Shown piece by piece: positions 31,038 to 39,340 of a DNA stretch of 64,000 nt; position 1 is the first letter of the stretch, and each line of letters begins with the position of its first letter. Origin of the DNA: Mesorhizobium sp. WSM3860 (GTDB lineage: Bacteria; Pseudomonadota; Alphaproteobacteria; Rhizobiales; Rhizobiaceae); assembly GCF_002294995.1 (NCBI RefSeq), contig NZ_NSGF01000002.1, positions 455,056 through 519,055 on the forward strand, written 5' to 3'. A program made the translations under genes and the position numbers. The notes beneath the pieces were generated by a model that ran no database searches, had not been told where the DNA came from, and worked only from the letters and a program-made list of their open reading frames with translations.

Positions 31038-31382
31038 TCACCCATTTACGGCCCTACTATCCTGCGGCGCCTCCGCCCGTTCCTCCATCCCATAGTCGCG
31101 CACAACATGGGCGATGCGCAGCCGATAGCCGGCAAAGATGCCGCCGCGCCCCGCCTTCTGCGCCTGCCGGTGCTCCTCGGTGTTGCGCCAGGCCTTGACC
31201 GCTTCCTCGTCGCGCCAGAAGGACAGCGAGAGCACGCGCTTCGGATCGGTAAGGCTTTGGAAGCGCTCGACCGAGATGAAGCCGTCGATGCCTTCCAGCA
31301 GCGGCTTAAGCTCCGCGGCGATGCCGAGATAGGCGTCACGTTTGCCTTCCGCCGCCTCAACTTCGAAGATGACGGCGATCAT
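31038..31382 (-). CDS. Antibiotic biosynthesis monooxygenase (ABM)-like protein
   Basis: A 114-residue dimeric alpha-beta barrel protein: IAVIFEVEAAEGKRDAYLGIAAELKPLLEGIDGFISVERFQS is the ABM pattern of strand, helix and strand, and LSLSFWRDEEAVKAWRNTEEHRQAQKAGRGGIFAGYRLRIAHVVRDYG completes the repeat. Such proteins are heme-degrading or quinol oxygenases, or have no known activity. It overlaps the NIPSNAP-type gene by 4 bases (ATGA at 31379-31382), so the two form one operon. Catalytic residues are not identifiable with confidence. Confidence 0.85.
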   Translation of the reverse strand: MIAVIFEVEAAEGKRDAYLGIAAELKPLLEGIDGFISVERFQSLTDPKRVLSLSFWRDEEAVKAWRNTEEHRQAQKAGRGGIFAGYRLRIAHVVRDYGMEERAEAPQDSRAVNG

Positions 31383-31747
31383 GCCTCTATCCCTTCTTTG
31401 ACCGTCACGACGGTGCGAAAGAGCTGCCTCGGGCCATGCGGTGCCGACACCAGCTTCAGGAAGATCCGGTCTTCCTTGAGGATGAATTTCTCGCGCCGCG
31501 CGAACTCGTAGTTTGCCCTGCCGGCCGGGTCGGCGGCAAGCCGCGCGCGGTAGGCTTCGTAGGCAGCGAGGCTGTCGATGCTGTAGGCCGCGTAAGCCGT
31601 GGTGGCCGAACCCTCATGCGGCGCGAAATAGCCGATCAGCTCAGCGCCGCAGCGCGGAATGGCCTGGCCCCAGGCGCGCGCATATTGCTCGAACGCCGCC
31701 TTGCCGAAAGGGTCGATCTCGTAGCGGATGAAGCAGGTGATGGTCAT
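31379..31747 (-). CDS. NIPSNAP family protein
   Basis: A 122-residue alpha-beta barrel protein: TITCFIRYEIDPFGKAAFEQYARAWGQAIPRCGAELIGYFAPHEGSATTAYAAYSIDSLAAYEAYRARLAADP is the NIPSNAP signature. The start at 31747 follows GAGGAG, and the longer frame upstream is not needed. It is followed by the ABM-like gene with a 4-base overlap, and is divergent from an ArsR-type regulator 185 bases away, which probably controls both. The biochemical role of bacterial NIPSNAP proteins is not established. Confidence 0.87.
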   Translation of the reverse strand: MTITCFIRYEIDPFGKAAFEQYARAWGQAIPRCGAELIGYFAPHEGSATTAYAAYSIDSLAAYEAYRARLAADPAGRANYEFARREKFILKEDRIFLKLVSAPHGPRQLFRTVVTVKEGIEA

Positions 31748-31932
31748 TTCGGTCTCCTCTTCGATTGGCTTACTGGGTCGGTTGGCTTGCTGGCGACGAC
31801 GGTTCGACCACGGTCGAAGCATCGCTTCACTGGCTGTGCTAGGCATTCTCTGTCAGGAGCGTTTGCCGGGCACCTTGAGCTCGCCCGAGAATAGTGCTTC
31901 CCTCACGGGGATGCTTCGATGAGGATCGAACT

Positions 31933-32607
31933 ATGCGCGAAGGACCCGATATCGCCCGCATCGCCAGCCTGGTCGGCGACCCGGCCCGCGCCAACATGCT
32001 CAACGCGCTGATGGGCGGCACGGCACTGATCGCATCGGAACTGGCGCTGGAAGCCGGCGTATCGCTGCCCACCGCGTCCTCGCATCTCTCCAAGCTGATG
32101 GATGGCGGGCTGCTGACGCTGGCGAGCCAGGGCCGGCATCGCTACTACGGCCTCGCCGGCCCGCAGGTGGCGGGCATGATCGAGGCGATCATCGGCGTCG
32201 CCGAGGCGGTCGGCCCGAAGCGGGTGCGGCCCGGCCCGCGCGATGCGGCCATGCGCGTGGCGCGCGTGTGCTATGACCATCTTGCCGGCGAGCAGGCGGT
32301 GGCGATGCTCGACAGTCTGGTCGACAGGAAGCTGCTGTTGCGCGAGGAGAACGAGATCAGGCTGTCGCCGTCAGCCATTTCGCATTTCGCCGCGCTCGGC
32401 ATTGAGATCGACGACAAGGCCAGGCGGCCGGTCTGCCGCGCCTGCCTCGACTGGAGCGTGCGACGCTCGCATCTGGCCGGCGCGCTGGGCGCCGCCATCC
32501 TCGACAAGGTCATCGCCGAGAAATGGGCGAGGCGCGAGAAGGACAGCCGTGCCGTGGTGTTCTCACCCAAGGGCAAGCAGGAATTCGAGAGGGTGTTTCT
32601 GGCGTGA
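31933..32607 (+). CDS. ArsR family winged-helix regulator
   Basis: A 224-residue regulator. The ArsR winged helix is residues 5-80 (ARIASLVGDPARANMLNALMGGTALIASELALEAGVSLPTASSHLSKLMDGGLLTLASQGRHRYYGLAG). The extra C-terminal 130 residues, with RPVCRACLDWSVRRSHLAGALGAAIL, are typical of the longer ArsR proteins found next to NIPSNAP or ABM genes. The Cys-X2-Cys there could bind a metal or sense redox state; this is a guess. ATG 31933 follows GAGGA. Divergent from the NIPSNAP/ABM pair. Confidence 0.88.
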   Translation: MREGPDIARIASLVGDPARANMLNALMGGTALIASELALEAGVSLPTASSHLSKLMDGGLLTLASQGRHRYYGLAGPQVAGMIEAIIGVAEAVGPKRVRPGPRDAAMRVARVCYDHLAGEQAVAMLDSLVDRKLLLREENEIRLSPSAISHFAALGIEIDDKARRPVCRACLDWSVRRSHLAGALGAAILDKVIAEKWARREKDSRAVVFSPKGKQEFERVFLA

Positions 32608-32631
32608 CGGACTGGCCGGCTCGGCTGCTCG

Positions 32632-35145
32632 CTAACCTCGCTTGAGCGGTTTGCCCAGCTTGAAGAAATCCGACCACGGGTCGGCCTTCTTCAGCTGCTT
32701 AAGCGTCGTGGCGTCGCCGAGCGGAAACGCGTTGGGCGGCAAGCCCTTTTCGATCTCCGGCCAGGTCACCGGCATCGACACCGTGGCGCCCTTCTTGGCG
32801 CGCGAGGAATAGGGCGCGACCGTGGTCGCGCCGCGGCCGTTGCGCAGGTAGTCGACGAAGATCTTGCCGGTGCGCGCCTTCTTCGACAGCGTCGCCGTGT
32901 AGCGATCGGGCGAGGCCTGCTCCAGGGCGCGGGCGAAATCATGGGCGAAGTCCTTCACCTCGTCCCATTCGGCCGAGGGCTTCAGCGGCACCAGCACGTG
33001 ATAGCCCTTGCCGCCAGACGTCTTGACCAGGGTCGGCAGCGACAGATCGTTCAGCCTGGCTCGAATATCGAGGGCGGCGGCACGCACCGCCTCGACCCCG
33101 ATGCCCTCGTCCGGATCGAGGTCGAAGATGATCTGGTCCGGCCTTTCCAGTTCGTCGACGGTCGAGCCCCAGATATGCACCTCGACGACGCCGTATTGGA
33201 CAAGGGCTGCAAGCCCGTCGAAATCCCTGATGAACAAGATCTCCTCGCCGTCGGTCGGATCGTTCATCCTGGCGATCTTGTCGCTCATGCCCGGTGAGGC
33301 ATGTTTTTGGAAGAAGCGCTGGCCGTGGATGCCGTCGGGCGCGCGCACAAGGCTGAGCGGCCGGTTGACGACGAAGGCTTCGATGCGCGGCCAGACCAGG
33401 GCGTAGTGATCGAGGAGATCCTGCTTGGAGACCTTTTCATCGGGCCACAGCAGCTTGTCGGGATGCGACAGCTTCACCGAGGTCTTCGCCGTTCCGGCCG
33501 AGGTTTTCGGCGCGGTCTTGCCGCTGCTCGCCTTTGCACCGCTTTCCGTCTTGCCGTCGGCTTGCTTCGGCTTTTCCTGCACCACGTCCTCCGCCGGCTT
33601 GTCCTCGCGCAGTCCCTGGAACGAGGCGTGGCGGATTATATGGTCGGATGTCCAGCTGCGGAACTCCACTTCGCCGACAAGCTCGGGCTTGACCCAGACG
33701 AGGCCCTTGCCCTTCGGCACCGCGGCAGAAAAAGGCGATTTCGTCGCCTTGAGGCTGTCGAGCTTTTTCTTCAGGTCCGCAGCCACCTTGCCGGAAAAGC
33801 CGGTGCCGACGCGGCCGGCATAGTTGAGCTTGCCGCCTTCATGATAGCCGACCAGCAGCGAGCGCAGGCCGCGCCCGGTTTTGTCCGAGGGCAAGTAACC
33901 GCCGATGACGAATTCCTGGCGCAGCGTGCATTTCGATTTGATCCAGGCGAGCCCGCGCCCGCTGCGATAGGGCGCGTCGGCGCGCTTCGACACCACGCCC
34001 TCGAGACCCATGCGGCAGACATGCTGCAGCATGACGCTGCCGGGTTCCGCAAAATGATCGCTAAAGCGGACGGCGGATTGCTCGGACCGCTCGCCGAGCA
34101 ATTCGGCCAGCGCCTGCTTGCGCTCGACCAGCGGCTCCCGGCGAAGGTCCTCGCCATTGAGCCGCATTAGGTCGAAGACGTAGTAGATGAAGCGGTCGGT
34201 GCGGCCGGCCGAGAGATCCGCTTGCAGCATCGCGAAGGAGGACACGCCGCTGTCGGCCAACACGACGATCTCACCGTCGATGATGGCGTCGCGGCATTTC
34301 AGTCCGGCAAGTTCGGCCACGACCGGACCTTCGAACTTCTTCGTCCAGTCAAGCCCGGTGCGGGTCAGCAGCCGGACATCGCTCCCGGCGATCTGCGCCT
34401 GCATGCGGTAGCCGTCGAACTTCACCTCATGCACCCATTCCTCGCCGGAAGGCGCATTCTTTTCGAGCGTCGCCAGCTGCGGCTCGACGAATTCGAGGCG
34501 TGCAGACTTTGCCTTGCCTGCAGCCGGCTTGTTGGAATGCCAGACCCTTGGTTTGGCGCCCTTGGCCGTCTTGCCTTCGCCGATCTCCTCGATCGTCAAG
34601 CCCGACTTTACCGATTGCGGCGCCTCTACAAGTATGTCTTCACCAGGGCGGGCGGCGACATCGTTGGATTTGATCAGCAGCCAGTTGTCGCGCTTTTCGC
34701 GCGGGCGCGGCTTCAGCCTGACCAGATGCCAGCGGCCGTTGAGCTTCTGGCCTTCGAGCTCGAAGTCGATATGGCCTTTCTTCATCCCCTTGGCCGGGTC
34801 GCCGTCGGGAATCCACCGGCCTTCGTCCCAGACGAGGACGGAACCGCCGCCATACTCGCCTTTCGGAATGGTGCCCTCGAAAGAGGCATAGTCGATCGGG
34901 TGGTCCTCGACATGCACCGCCAGCCGCCTCTCGTGCGGGTCGAGACTCGGTCCGCGCGTGACCGCCCAGCTCCACAGCACGCCTTCATGCTCGAGCCGAA
35001 AGTCATAGTGAAGCCGCGTCGCGGCATGCTTCTGGACAACGAAGATGCCGCCGCCGTCGCCCTTCTTGCGGGGCGCGAGCTTGCCGGCCGGCTCGGAGGT
35101 TTTCCGGAAATCGCGCTTGGCGTGATATTGCTCGAGGCCGGCCAT
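32632..35145 (-). CDS. ligD: DNA ligase D (multifunctional NHEJ enzyme)
   Basis: An 837-residue three-domain protein. Residues 1-190 are the 3'-phosphoesterase (KHAATRLHYDFRLEHEG, HVEDHPIDYASFEGTIPKGEYGGG). Residues 215-540 are the ATP-dependent ligase with nucleotidyl Lys242 in EVKFDGYR and an OB fold ending EFRSW. A Lys/Ala/Thr-rich linker follows. Residues about 560-837 are the AEP primase/polymerase (LSHPDKLLWPDEKVSKQDLLDHY, DLDPDEG, GGKGYHV). It joins double-strand ends with Ku and fills or resects ends. No ku gene is in this window. The order PE-Lig-Pol is that of Agrobacterium and Pseudomonas enzymes. Confidence 0.95.
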   Translation of the reverse strand: MAGLEQYHAKRDFRKTSEPAGKLAPRKKGDGGGIFVVQKHAATRLHYDFRLEHEGVLWSWAVTRGPSLDPHERRLAVHVEDHPIDYASFEGTIPKGEYGGGSVLVWDEGRWIPDGDPAKGMKKGHIDFELEGQKLNGRWHLVRLKPRPREKRDNWLLIKSNDVAARPGEDILVEAPQSVKSGLTIEEIGEGKTAKGAKPRVWHSNKPAAGKAKSARLEFVEPQLATLEKNAPSGEEWVHEVKFDGYRMQAQIAGSDVRLLTRTGLDWTKKFEGPVVAELAGLKCRDAIIDGEIVVLADSGVSSFAMLQADLSAGRTDRFIYYVFDLMRLNGEDLRREPLVERKQALAELLGERSEQSAVRFSDHFAEPGSVMLQHVCRMGLEGVVSKRADAPYRSGRGLAWIKSKCTLRQEFVIGGYLPSDKTGRGLRSLLVGYHEGGKLNYAGRVGTGFSGKVAADLKKKLDSLKATKSPFSAAVPKGKGLVWVKPELVGEVEFRSWTSDHIIRHASFQGLREDKPAEDVVQEKPKQADGKTESGAKASSGKTAPKTSAGTAKTSVKLSHPDKLLWPDEKVSKQDLLDHYALVWPRIEAFVVNRPLSLVRAPDGIHGQRFFQKHASPGMSDKIARMNDPTDGEEILFIRDFDGLAALVQYGVVEVHIWGSTVDELERPDQIIFDLDPDEGIGVEAVRAAALDIRARLNDLSLPTLVKTSGGKGYHVLVPLKPSAEWDEVKDFAHDFARALEQASPDRYTATLSKKARTGKIFVDYLRNGRGATTVAPYSSRAKKGATVSMPVTWPEIEKGLPPNAFPLGDATTLKQLKKADPWSDFFKLGKPLKRG

Positions 35146-35259
35146 GACATCGTGCTCCTATGCGGATCTGCGCCTGGACGTAGACGCCACGGCGACCTCC
35201 TTGGCATGCGGGTGCCACCGCAACGGCCAAGGCTCCGCTTCGGTTCCGGGCATGCGAAA

Positions 35260-35281
35260 GGCCGGCGGTTCCCCGCCGGCC
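35260..35281 (-). terminator. Hairpin after the DUF892 gene
   Basis: GGCCGGCGG at 35260-35268 pairs with CCGCCGGCC at 35273-35281 across a 4-base loop. On the minus strand it is followed by TTTCGC, a short T-run. It lies about 20 bases past the stop of the DUF892 gene and would shield ligD from read-through. Confidence 0.55.
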
Positions 35282-35299
35282 GTTCGGGCTCACGACTAG

Positions 35300-35806
35300 C
35301 TATTCGGCAGCCTGCAGGTTGACCTTGCTTTCCGCGATCTCGGTGAGCTTGCGGTCGGTCGCCTCTTCTTCCTTGAGGTTCTTGGCCAACACATTGGCGC
35401 AGTCGCTGCGGCCGAGCTGCTTGGCCCAGGCGATCAGCGTGCCGTAGCGCGTTATCTCGTAGTGCTCGACGGCCTGGGCCGAGGCGATCAGTGCGGCATC
35501 GAGGACTTCCTTGTCCTCCACGTCGCCGCTCACGTCGTCAGCCTCCTCGAGAATGCCGTCGATGGCGGGGCAGTTGACGGTCTTGGCCTTGACGCCATGC
35601 AGCTCGAACACCTGCTCGACCCGTTCGATATGGCCCTTGGTCTGCGCGAGATGCTTCTCGAAACCGGCTTTCAATTGCGAATCCGTCGCCTTGTCGATCA
35701 TCTTCGGCAGCGATTTCTCGATCTGCTTTTCGGCATAGTAGATGTCGCGCAGCGTGTGGACGAAGAGGTCGTCCAGCGTCTTGATGTCCTTCGAAAAGAA
35801 ACCCAT
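35300..35806 (-). CDS. DUF892 ferritin-like stress protein (YciF/YciE family)
   Basis: A 168-residue four-helix protein: LDDLFVHTLRDIYYAEKQIEKSLPKM, HLAQTKGHIERVEQVFELHG, SAQAVEHYEITRYGTLIAWAKQLG and LAKNLKEEEATDRKLTEIAE are the four helices, with the Glu/His positions of the diiron ferritin fold. Homologues are induced by stress. Start MGFFSKDIKTL at 35806 is the family start. An EcfG-type promoter lies 92-116 bases upstream, so it is very likely part of the general stress regulon. It may store or detoxify iron, but the precise activity of the family is not known. Confidence 0.88.
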   Translation of the reverse strand: MGFFSKDIKTLDDLFVHTLRDIYYAEKQIEKSLPKMIDKATDSQLKAGFEKHLAQTKGHIERVEQVFELHGVKAKTVNCPAIDGILEEADDVSGDVEDKEVLDAALIASAQAVEHYEITRYGTLIAWAKQLGRSDCANVLAKNLKEEEATDRKLTEIAESKVNLQAAE

Positions 35807-35897
35807 GGCGGTTGCCTTCCATGTCTGGTGTTGTCCGGAAGTTGCGCGGCCGGTCCGCCGCCAACGCGGCCGGGTTCGGGCCCGGCCTTGATCGATC

Positions 35898-35922
35898 AAC
35901 GTCAGCGCGCAGGGCAAGTTCC
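35898..35922 (-). promoter_or_regulatory. EcfG (general stress) type promoter of the DUF892 gene
   Basis: On the minus strand GGAAC (35922-35918) and CGTT (35901-35898) are separated by 16 bases, the exact GGAAC-N16/17-CGTT form used by the alphaproteobacterial stress sigma factor EcfG. It implies a 5' untranslated region of about 85 bases. The rest of the gap from 35807 to 36203 shows no gene that I can support. Confidence 0.7.
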
Positions 35923-36203
35923 TGCCGCCGGACGACGCCGGAAGGAAATTTCAAGCCGCCCGCGGTGCCTGAAACAGAAGCGCGCCCAAGCGACATTCAG
36001 ACGAAACATATGTGATGCAAAAGTCACACGAGCCGAAAACGCGGCAAAAGGCATCGAAAGACCGCGAATCAGCCGCATTCCAGCCACGATGCAACGCGTT
36101 TCGGACCAGAAATTAACATCGCGTTCACCGACTATTCACGCCTCAAGGCTACGATCCTCGCAATTCGGAAGGGACATCCGAAAACGGGACAGGGACAGGG
36201 AAA

Positions 36204-36350
36204 ATGAACTTCTGGAATCACATCGCCGGCTATGCCGCCGCCATCCGCGAATTCGTCGCGCCGACCTATCGGCCCGAGCGCTATTACATGCGCGGCCCGG
36301 GCCCGGCCTGCGCACGGCGCGGCAACTCGCTCGGCATCGGCACGCACTGA
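36204..36350 (+). CDS. Putative small protein, 48 residues
   Basis: A short frame beginning MNFWNHIAGYAAAIREFVAP and ending GNSLGIGTH. It has a mildly amphipathic first helix, then an Arg/Pro-rich middle (TYRPERYYMRGPGPA). AGGGACAGGGAAA precedes the ATG. I do not recognise it. A TTAA-N7-TTCA sequence at 36113-36127 is close to a CtrA box but this may be chance. Nothing else is coded between 36351 and 36612. The frame has rhizobial codon use but is short enough to be fortuitous. Confidence 0.4.
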   Translation: MNFWNHIAGYAAAIREFVAPTYRPERYYMRGPGPACARRGNSLGIGTH

Positions 36351-36612
36351 CCACGATGTTCGACAGCCGCCACAACAGCCGGATCTGCAAGCCGGCCGCA
36401 GACACCCGCGCCACGACCTATCGTGACGAGCGCCCCGCCGTCGCCGACGGCAGGCGTGCGACAACGCCGCGACTTTGACGCGGCCGCCGGCTGGCTTGGT
36501 GCCTTGAGGCACGAGCAGCCGGGGCCGACTGACCGACCTGCCCGAAGCCTTCTCTTTTCATCATCACGGACAGCCTCGCCCCGGCGCTCGCTCTGGCGGG
36601 CGTGTTGCCCTG

Positions 36613-36990
36613 CTATCGCGACTGGCCCTGGTCCTCGCAAGGTTCGAGCACGGTCGGTTCTCCCTCTGCCTTGCCCAGTTCCCGGCAACCCTTGGCCGTG
36701 CACAAGGTCCAGCCCTCCCCGGTTGCGCCGGATGCCGCGAGCACCAGCCGCGGCTGTGGCCCGATCCGTGGCGCAAAGACCCACCAGCCGTCCTGCAGCA
36801 CCGAGCCCTCGGGCGGCTCCATGCCGGCGCCGGAGCCCTTTATGCGCGCTTCGACGACGCGCAGACCTGCCGGCGTCACCTTCCAATCCTCCTGCCAGCG
36901 CGTCCGTTCCACCGAATGCGTCCAGGACAAGGTAAAGGCGGCAACGGCAAGCGTCACCGTCTTGCCGGCTCCGAGAATGCACAGGCTCAT
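36613..36990 (-). CDS. DUF1850 protein of the TAXI-TRAP transporter
   Basis: A 125-residue protein with an N-terminal hydrophobic segment (ILGAGKTVTLAVAAFTLSW), probably a signal or anchor, then the DUF1850 body: FTLSWTHSVERTRWQEDWKVTPAGLRVVEARIKGSGAGMEPPEG and DGWWVFAPR. DUF1850 genes regularly lie directly beside fused TRAP permeases, and here the start overlaps the permease stop by 4 bases (ATGA at 36987-36990). It is probably an accessory of the transporter, facing the periplasm. Its exact function is not known. Confidence 0.85.
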   Translation of the reverse strand: MSLCILGAGKTVTLAVAAFTLSWTHSVERTRWQEDWKVTPAGLRVVEARIKGSGAGMEPPEGSVLQDGWWVFAPRIGPQPRLVLAASGATGEGWTLCTAKGCRELGKAEGEPTVLEPCEDQGQSR

Positions 36991-39113
36991 GCAGGGCCGG
37001 CCGCGGATGCCTGGCGCGCGCGCCAGCAGTGCCAGCCGATCCAGAGCAGCGCTATGGCCCAGCCGGTTTCGTCGGTGAGCGGCAGCGCCGCCACCAGCAG
37101 CACGCCGGCGGCAAAGGCGACCAAGCGCTCCCACCAGGCCATGCGGCGGGCGAGGAAGCCGACGGCGGCGGCGCCCCAGAGCACGATGCCCATGCAGGCC
37201 TTGACGACGATGTAGGCAACCTCGACCGGGTAGCCGAACGAAGCGGCGATCGGGCCCGCATCCTGCAGCATCAGCGCCGGCGTGTAGACGGCCATGAACG
37301 GCACGACGAAGCCGGCAATGGCGAGCTTGGTCGCCTGGATGCCGATCTTCAGCCCGCTTTCCCTGGCCATCGGCGCCGCGGCGAAGGCGGCAAGCGCCAC
37401 CGGTGGGGTGAGATCGGCCATGATGCCGAAATAGAAGACGAACATGTGGCTGACGATGAGCGGCACGCCGAGCGACAGCAGCGCCGGGCCGGCGAGCGAG
37501 GAGGTGATGATGTAGTTGGGGATGGTGGGGATGCCCATGCCGAGCACCAGGCAGGTGATCATGGTGAGCACCAGCGACAGGAACAGATTGTTCTCGCCGA
37601 TGGAGATGATCCAGCCGATGAAGGTCGAAGCGATGCCGGTCAGCGTCAGCGTGCCGATGACGATGCCGACGATGGCGCAGGCGATGCCGACCGGGAGCGC
37701 GTTCTTCGCCCCTTCGGCAAGCGATTCGACACAGATGCGCAGCGTCTCGCGGCCGCCCTTGAAGGTGACGCAGGCGGCGACGAGCGCCGCGATGACGAGG
37801 CCGAGGATGTTGACGCCGAAGCGCATGAAGGAGGCGGCGGCAAGTCCGAGCGCCAGCCAGAAGACGACGCGGAAGGCGAACGGTCCGATCAGGGCCGCCA
37901 GCGGCGTGCCGAGGATCAGCACGATGGTTAGTGCCAGGCCCATGGTGCCGGCGAAGATCGGCGTGTAGCCGGCGAAGAGCAGGTAGACCAGCACGGCAAG
38001 CGGCAGCACCAGCGGCCAGTGCTGCCGCACCGCGTCCCAGGGATTGGGCAGCTCGCCCTTGGCCATGCCGCGCAGACCGGCCTTGCCCGCCTCCAGATGC
38101 ACCTGCCAGAAACAGGCGCCGAAATAGAGCAGCGCCGGAATGATCGCCGCCTTCACCACCTCGGCGTAAGGGATGTTCAGCGTCTCGGCCATGATGAAGG
38201 CGACCGCGCCCATCACCGGCGGCATGATCTGGCCGCCCATCGAGGAGGTCGCCTCGACGGCGCCGGCAAAGGCCGAGCGGAAGCCGAAGCGTTTCATCAG
38301 CGGAATGGTGAACTGGCCGCTCGCTACGACATTGGCGACACCCGAACCGGAGATGGTGCCCATCAGCGCCGAGGAGAGCACGCAGACCTGCGCCGGGCCG
38401 CCGCGCCAGGAGCCGACAAGGCCAAGCGCGAAATCGTTGAACAGCGCGATCATGCCGGCGCGTTCGAGAAAGGCGGCGAAGACGACGAAGATGAAGATGT
38501 AGGCGGCCGAAACATAGACCGGCGTGCCGTAGATGCCTTCGGTGCCGAAGGCGAAGGTGTCGACCAACTGGGCGAAATCATAGCCGCGATGGATGAAGGG
38601 CGGCGGCAGATGATTGCCGACGAAGCAATAGGCGAGGAAGATGAAGGCGATCACCGCGAGCGGCAACCCCATCAGCCGCCTTGCCGCTTCGAAAACGAGC
38701 ACCACCAGTAGCGTGCCGACGATCAGGTCCGGCGTGGTGAGGAAGCCGGAGCGGCGGATAAGATCGGTGTAGAACACCCAGTTGTAGAGGCCGGTGGCGA
38801 AGCCCAGCACGCCAAGCGTCCAGAACACTGTTTTGGCCGGTATGCTCGTGGCGCGCAGATTGGCGATCAGGCCGAAGCCGAGCAGCAGCAGAAAGCCGAC
38901 ATGCATGGCCCGCACCACCTGGCTGGGCAGGCTGCCATAGGCGGCGATGTAGATCTGGAAGACCGAGAAGGCGACGGCAATCAGGAAGGCCGCCTTGCCG
39001 GCGATGCCGTTGCCGAAGCCCGGCGGCAGGCCCTCGACCTGTTCTTCGGCGACAGGGAGATGAAAAGTGGTCGAATTGCCGTCGGTCGTTGTTCCAGACG
39101 TTGCTTCGCTCAT
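36987..39113 (-). CDS. TRAP transporter permease, fused DctQ-DctM (TAXI type)
   Basis: A 708-residue integral membrane protein. The first ~190 residues with four to five helices are the small DctQ-like part; the remainder is the DctM-like 12-helix part, with GLVGSWRGGPAQVCVLSSALMGTISGSGVANVVASGQFTIPLMKRFG and LVLTMITCLVLGMGIPTIPNYIITSSLAGPALLSLGVPLIVSHMFVFYFGIMADLTPPVALAAFAA, the hallmark segments of the fused 4TM/12TM family. It imports an organic acid with a sodium gradient, fed by the TAXI binding protein at 39341-40300. Substrate unknown; glutamate and related acids are known for relatives. Confidence 0.93.
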   Translation of the reverse strand: MSEATSGTTTDGNSTTFHLPVAEEQVEGLPPGFGNGIAGKAAFLIAVAFSVFQIYIAAYGSLPSQVVRAMHVGFLLLLGFGLIANLRATSIPAKTVFWTLGVLGFATGLYNWVFYTDLIRRSGFLTTPDLIVGTLLVVLVFEAARRLMGLPLAVIAFIFLAYCFVGNHLPPPFIHRGYDFAQLVDTFAFGTEGIYGTPVYVSAAYIFIFVVFAAFLERAGMIALFNDFALGLVGSWRGGPAQVCVLSSALMGTISGSGVANVVASGQFTIPLMKRFGFRSAFAGAVEATSSMGGQIMPPVMGAVAFIMAETLNIPYAEVVKAAIIPALLYFGACFWQVHLEAGKAGLRGMAKGELPNPWDAVRQHWPLVLPLAVLVYLLFAGYTPIFAGTMGLALTIVLILGTPLAALIGPFAFRVVFWLALGLAAASFMRFGVNILGLVIAALVAACVTFKGGRETLRICVESLAEGAKNALPVGIACAIVGIVIGTLTLTGIASTFIGWIISIGENNLFLSLVLTMITCLVLGMGIPTIPNYIITSSLAGPALLSLGVPLIVSHMFVFYFGIMADLTPPVALAAFAAAPMARESGLKIGIQATKLAIAGFVVPFMAVYTPALMLQDAGPIAASFGYPVEVAYIVVKACMGIVLWGAAAVGFLARRMAWWERLVAFAAGVLLVAALPLTDETGWAIALLWIGWHCWRARQASAAGPA

Positions 39114-39147
39114 CGAACGCGCTCCAAAGCGAGCGAATTGTAGCGCG

Positions 39148-39305
39148 AGGCGCCGCCCTCTGCCCTGCCGGGCATCTCCCCCTCAAGGGGAGAGATTGGC
39201 CATCGCGACAGCCTTCGCCAATCGCCGACGTTGCAGGACGACGGCCAACACCGACGCTGCTGATCTCCCACCTCGAGGGGGAGATGGCCGGCAAGGGGAG
39301 TGCTT
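39148..39305. repeat. RIME-like mosaic palindrome within the TRAP locus
   Basis: First module CCGCCCTCTGCCCTGCCGGG with CATCTCCCCCTCAAGGGGAG, then the shared middle word TTCGCCAATCGCCGACGTTG at 39214-39233, then the inverse module (TGATCTCCCACCTCGAGGGG GAGATGGCCGGCAAGGGGAG). It separates the TAXI binding protein gene from its permease, which may let the two be expressed at different levels. Confidence 0.8.
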
Positions 39306-39340
39306 GGCGAAGACATAGCAGATTGCCGACGCATCCTCGC

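Noticed and set aside
37029..37931. A 300-codon plus-strand frame opposite the TRAP permease.
   Set aside because: Composition is His/Asp/Gly/Arg repeats from the complement of hydrophobic codons; shadow of a membrane protein.
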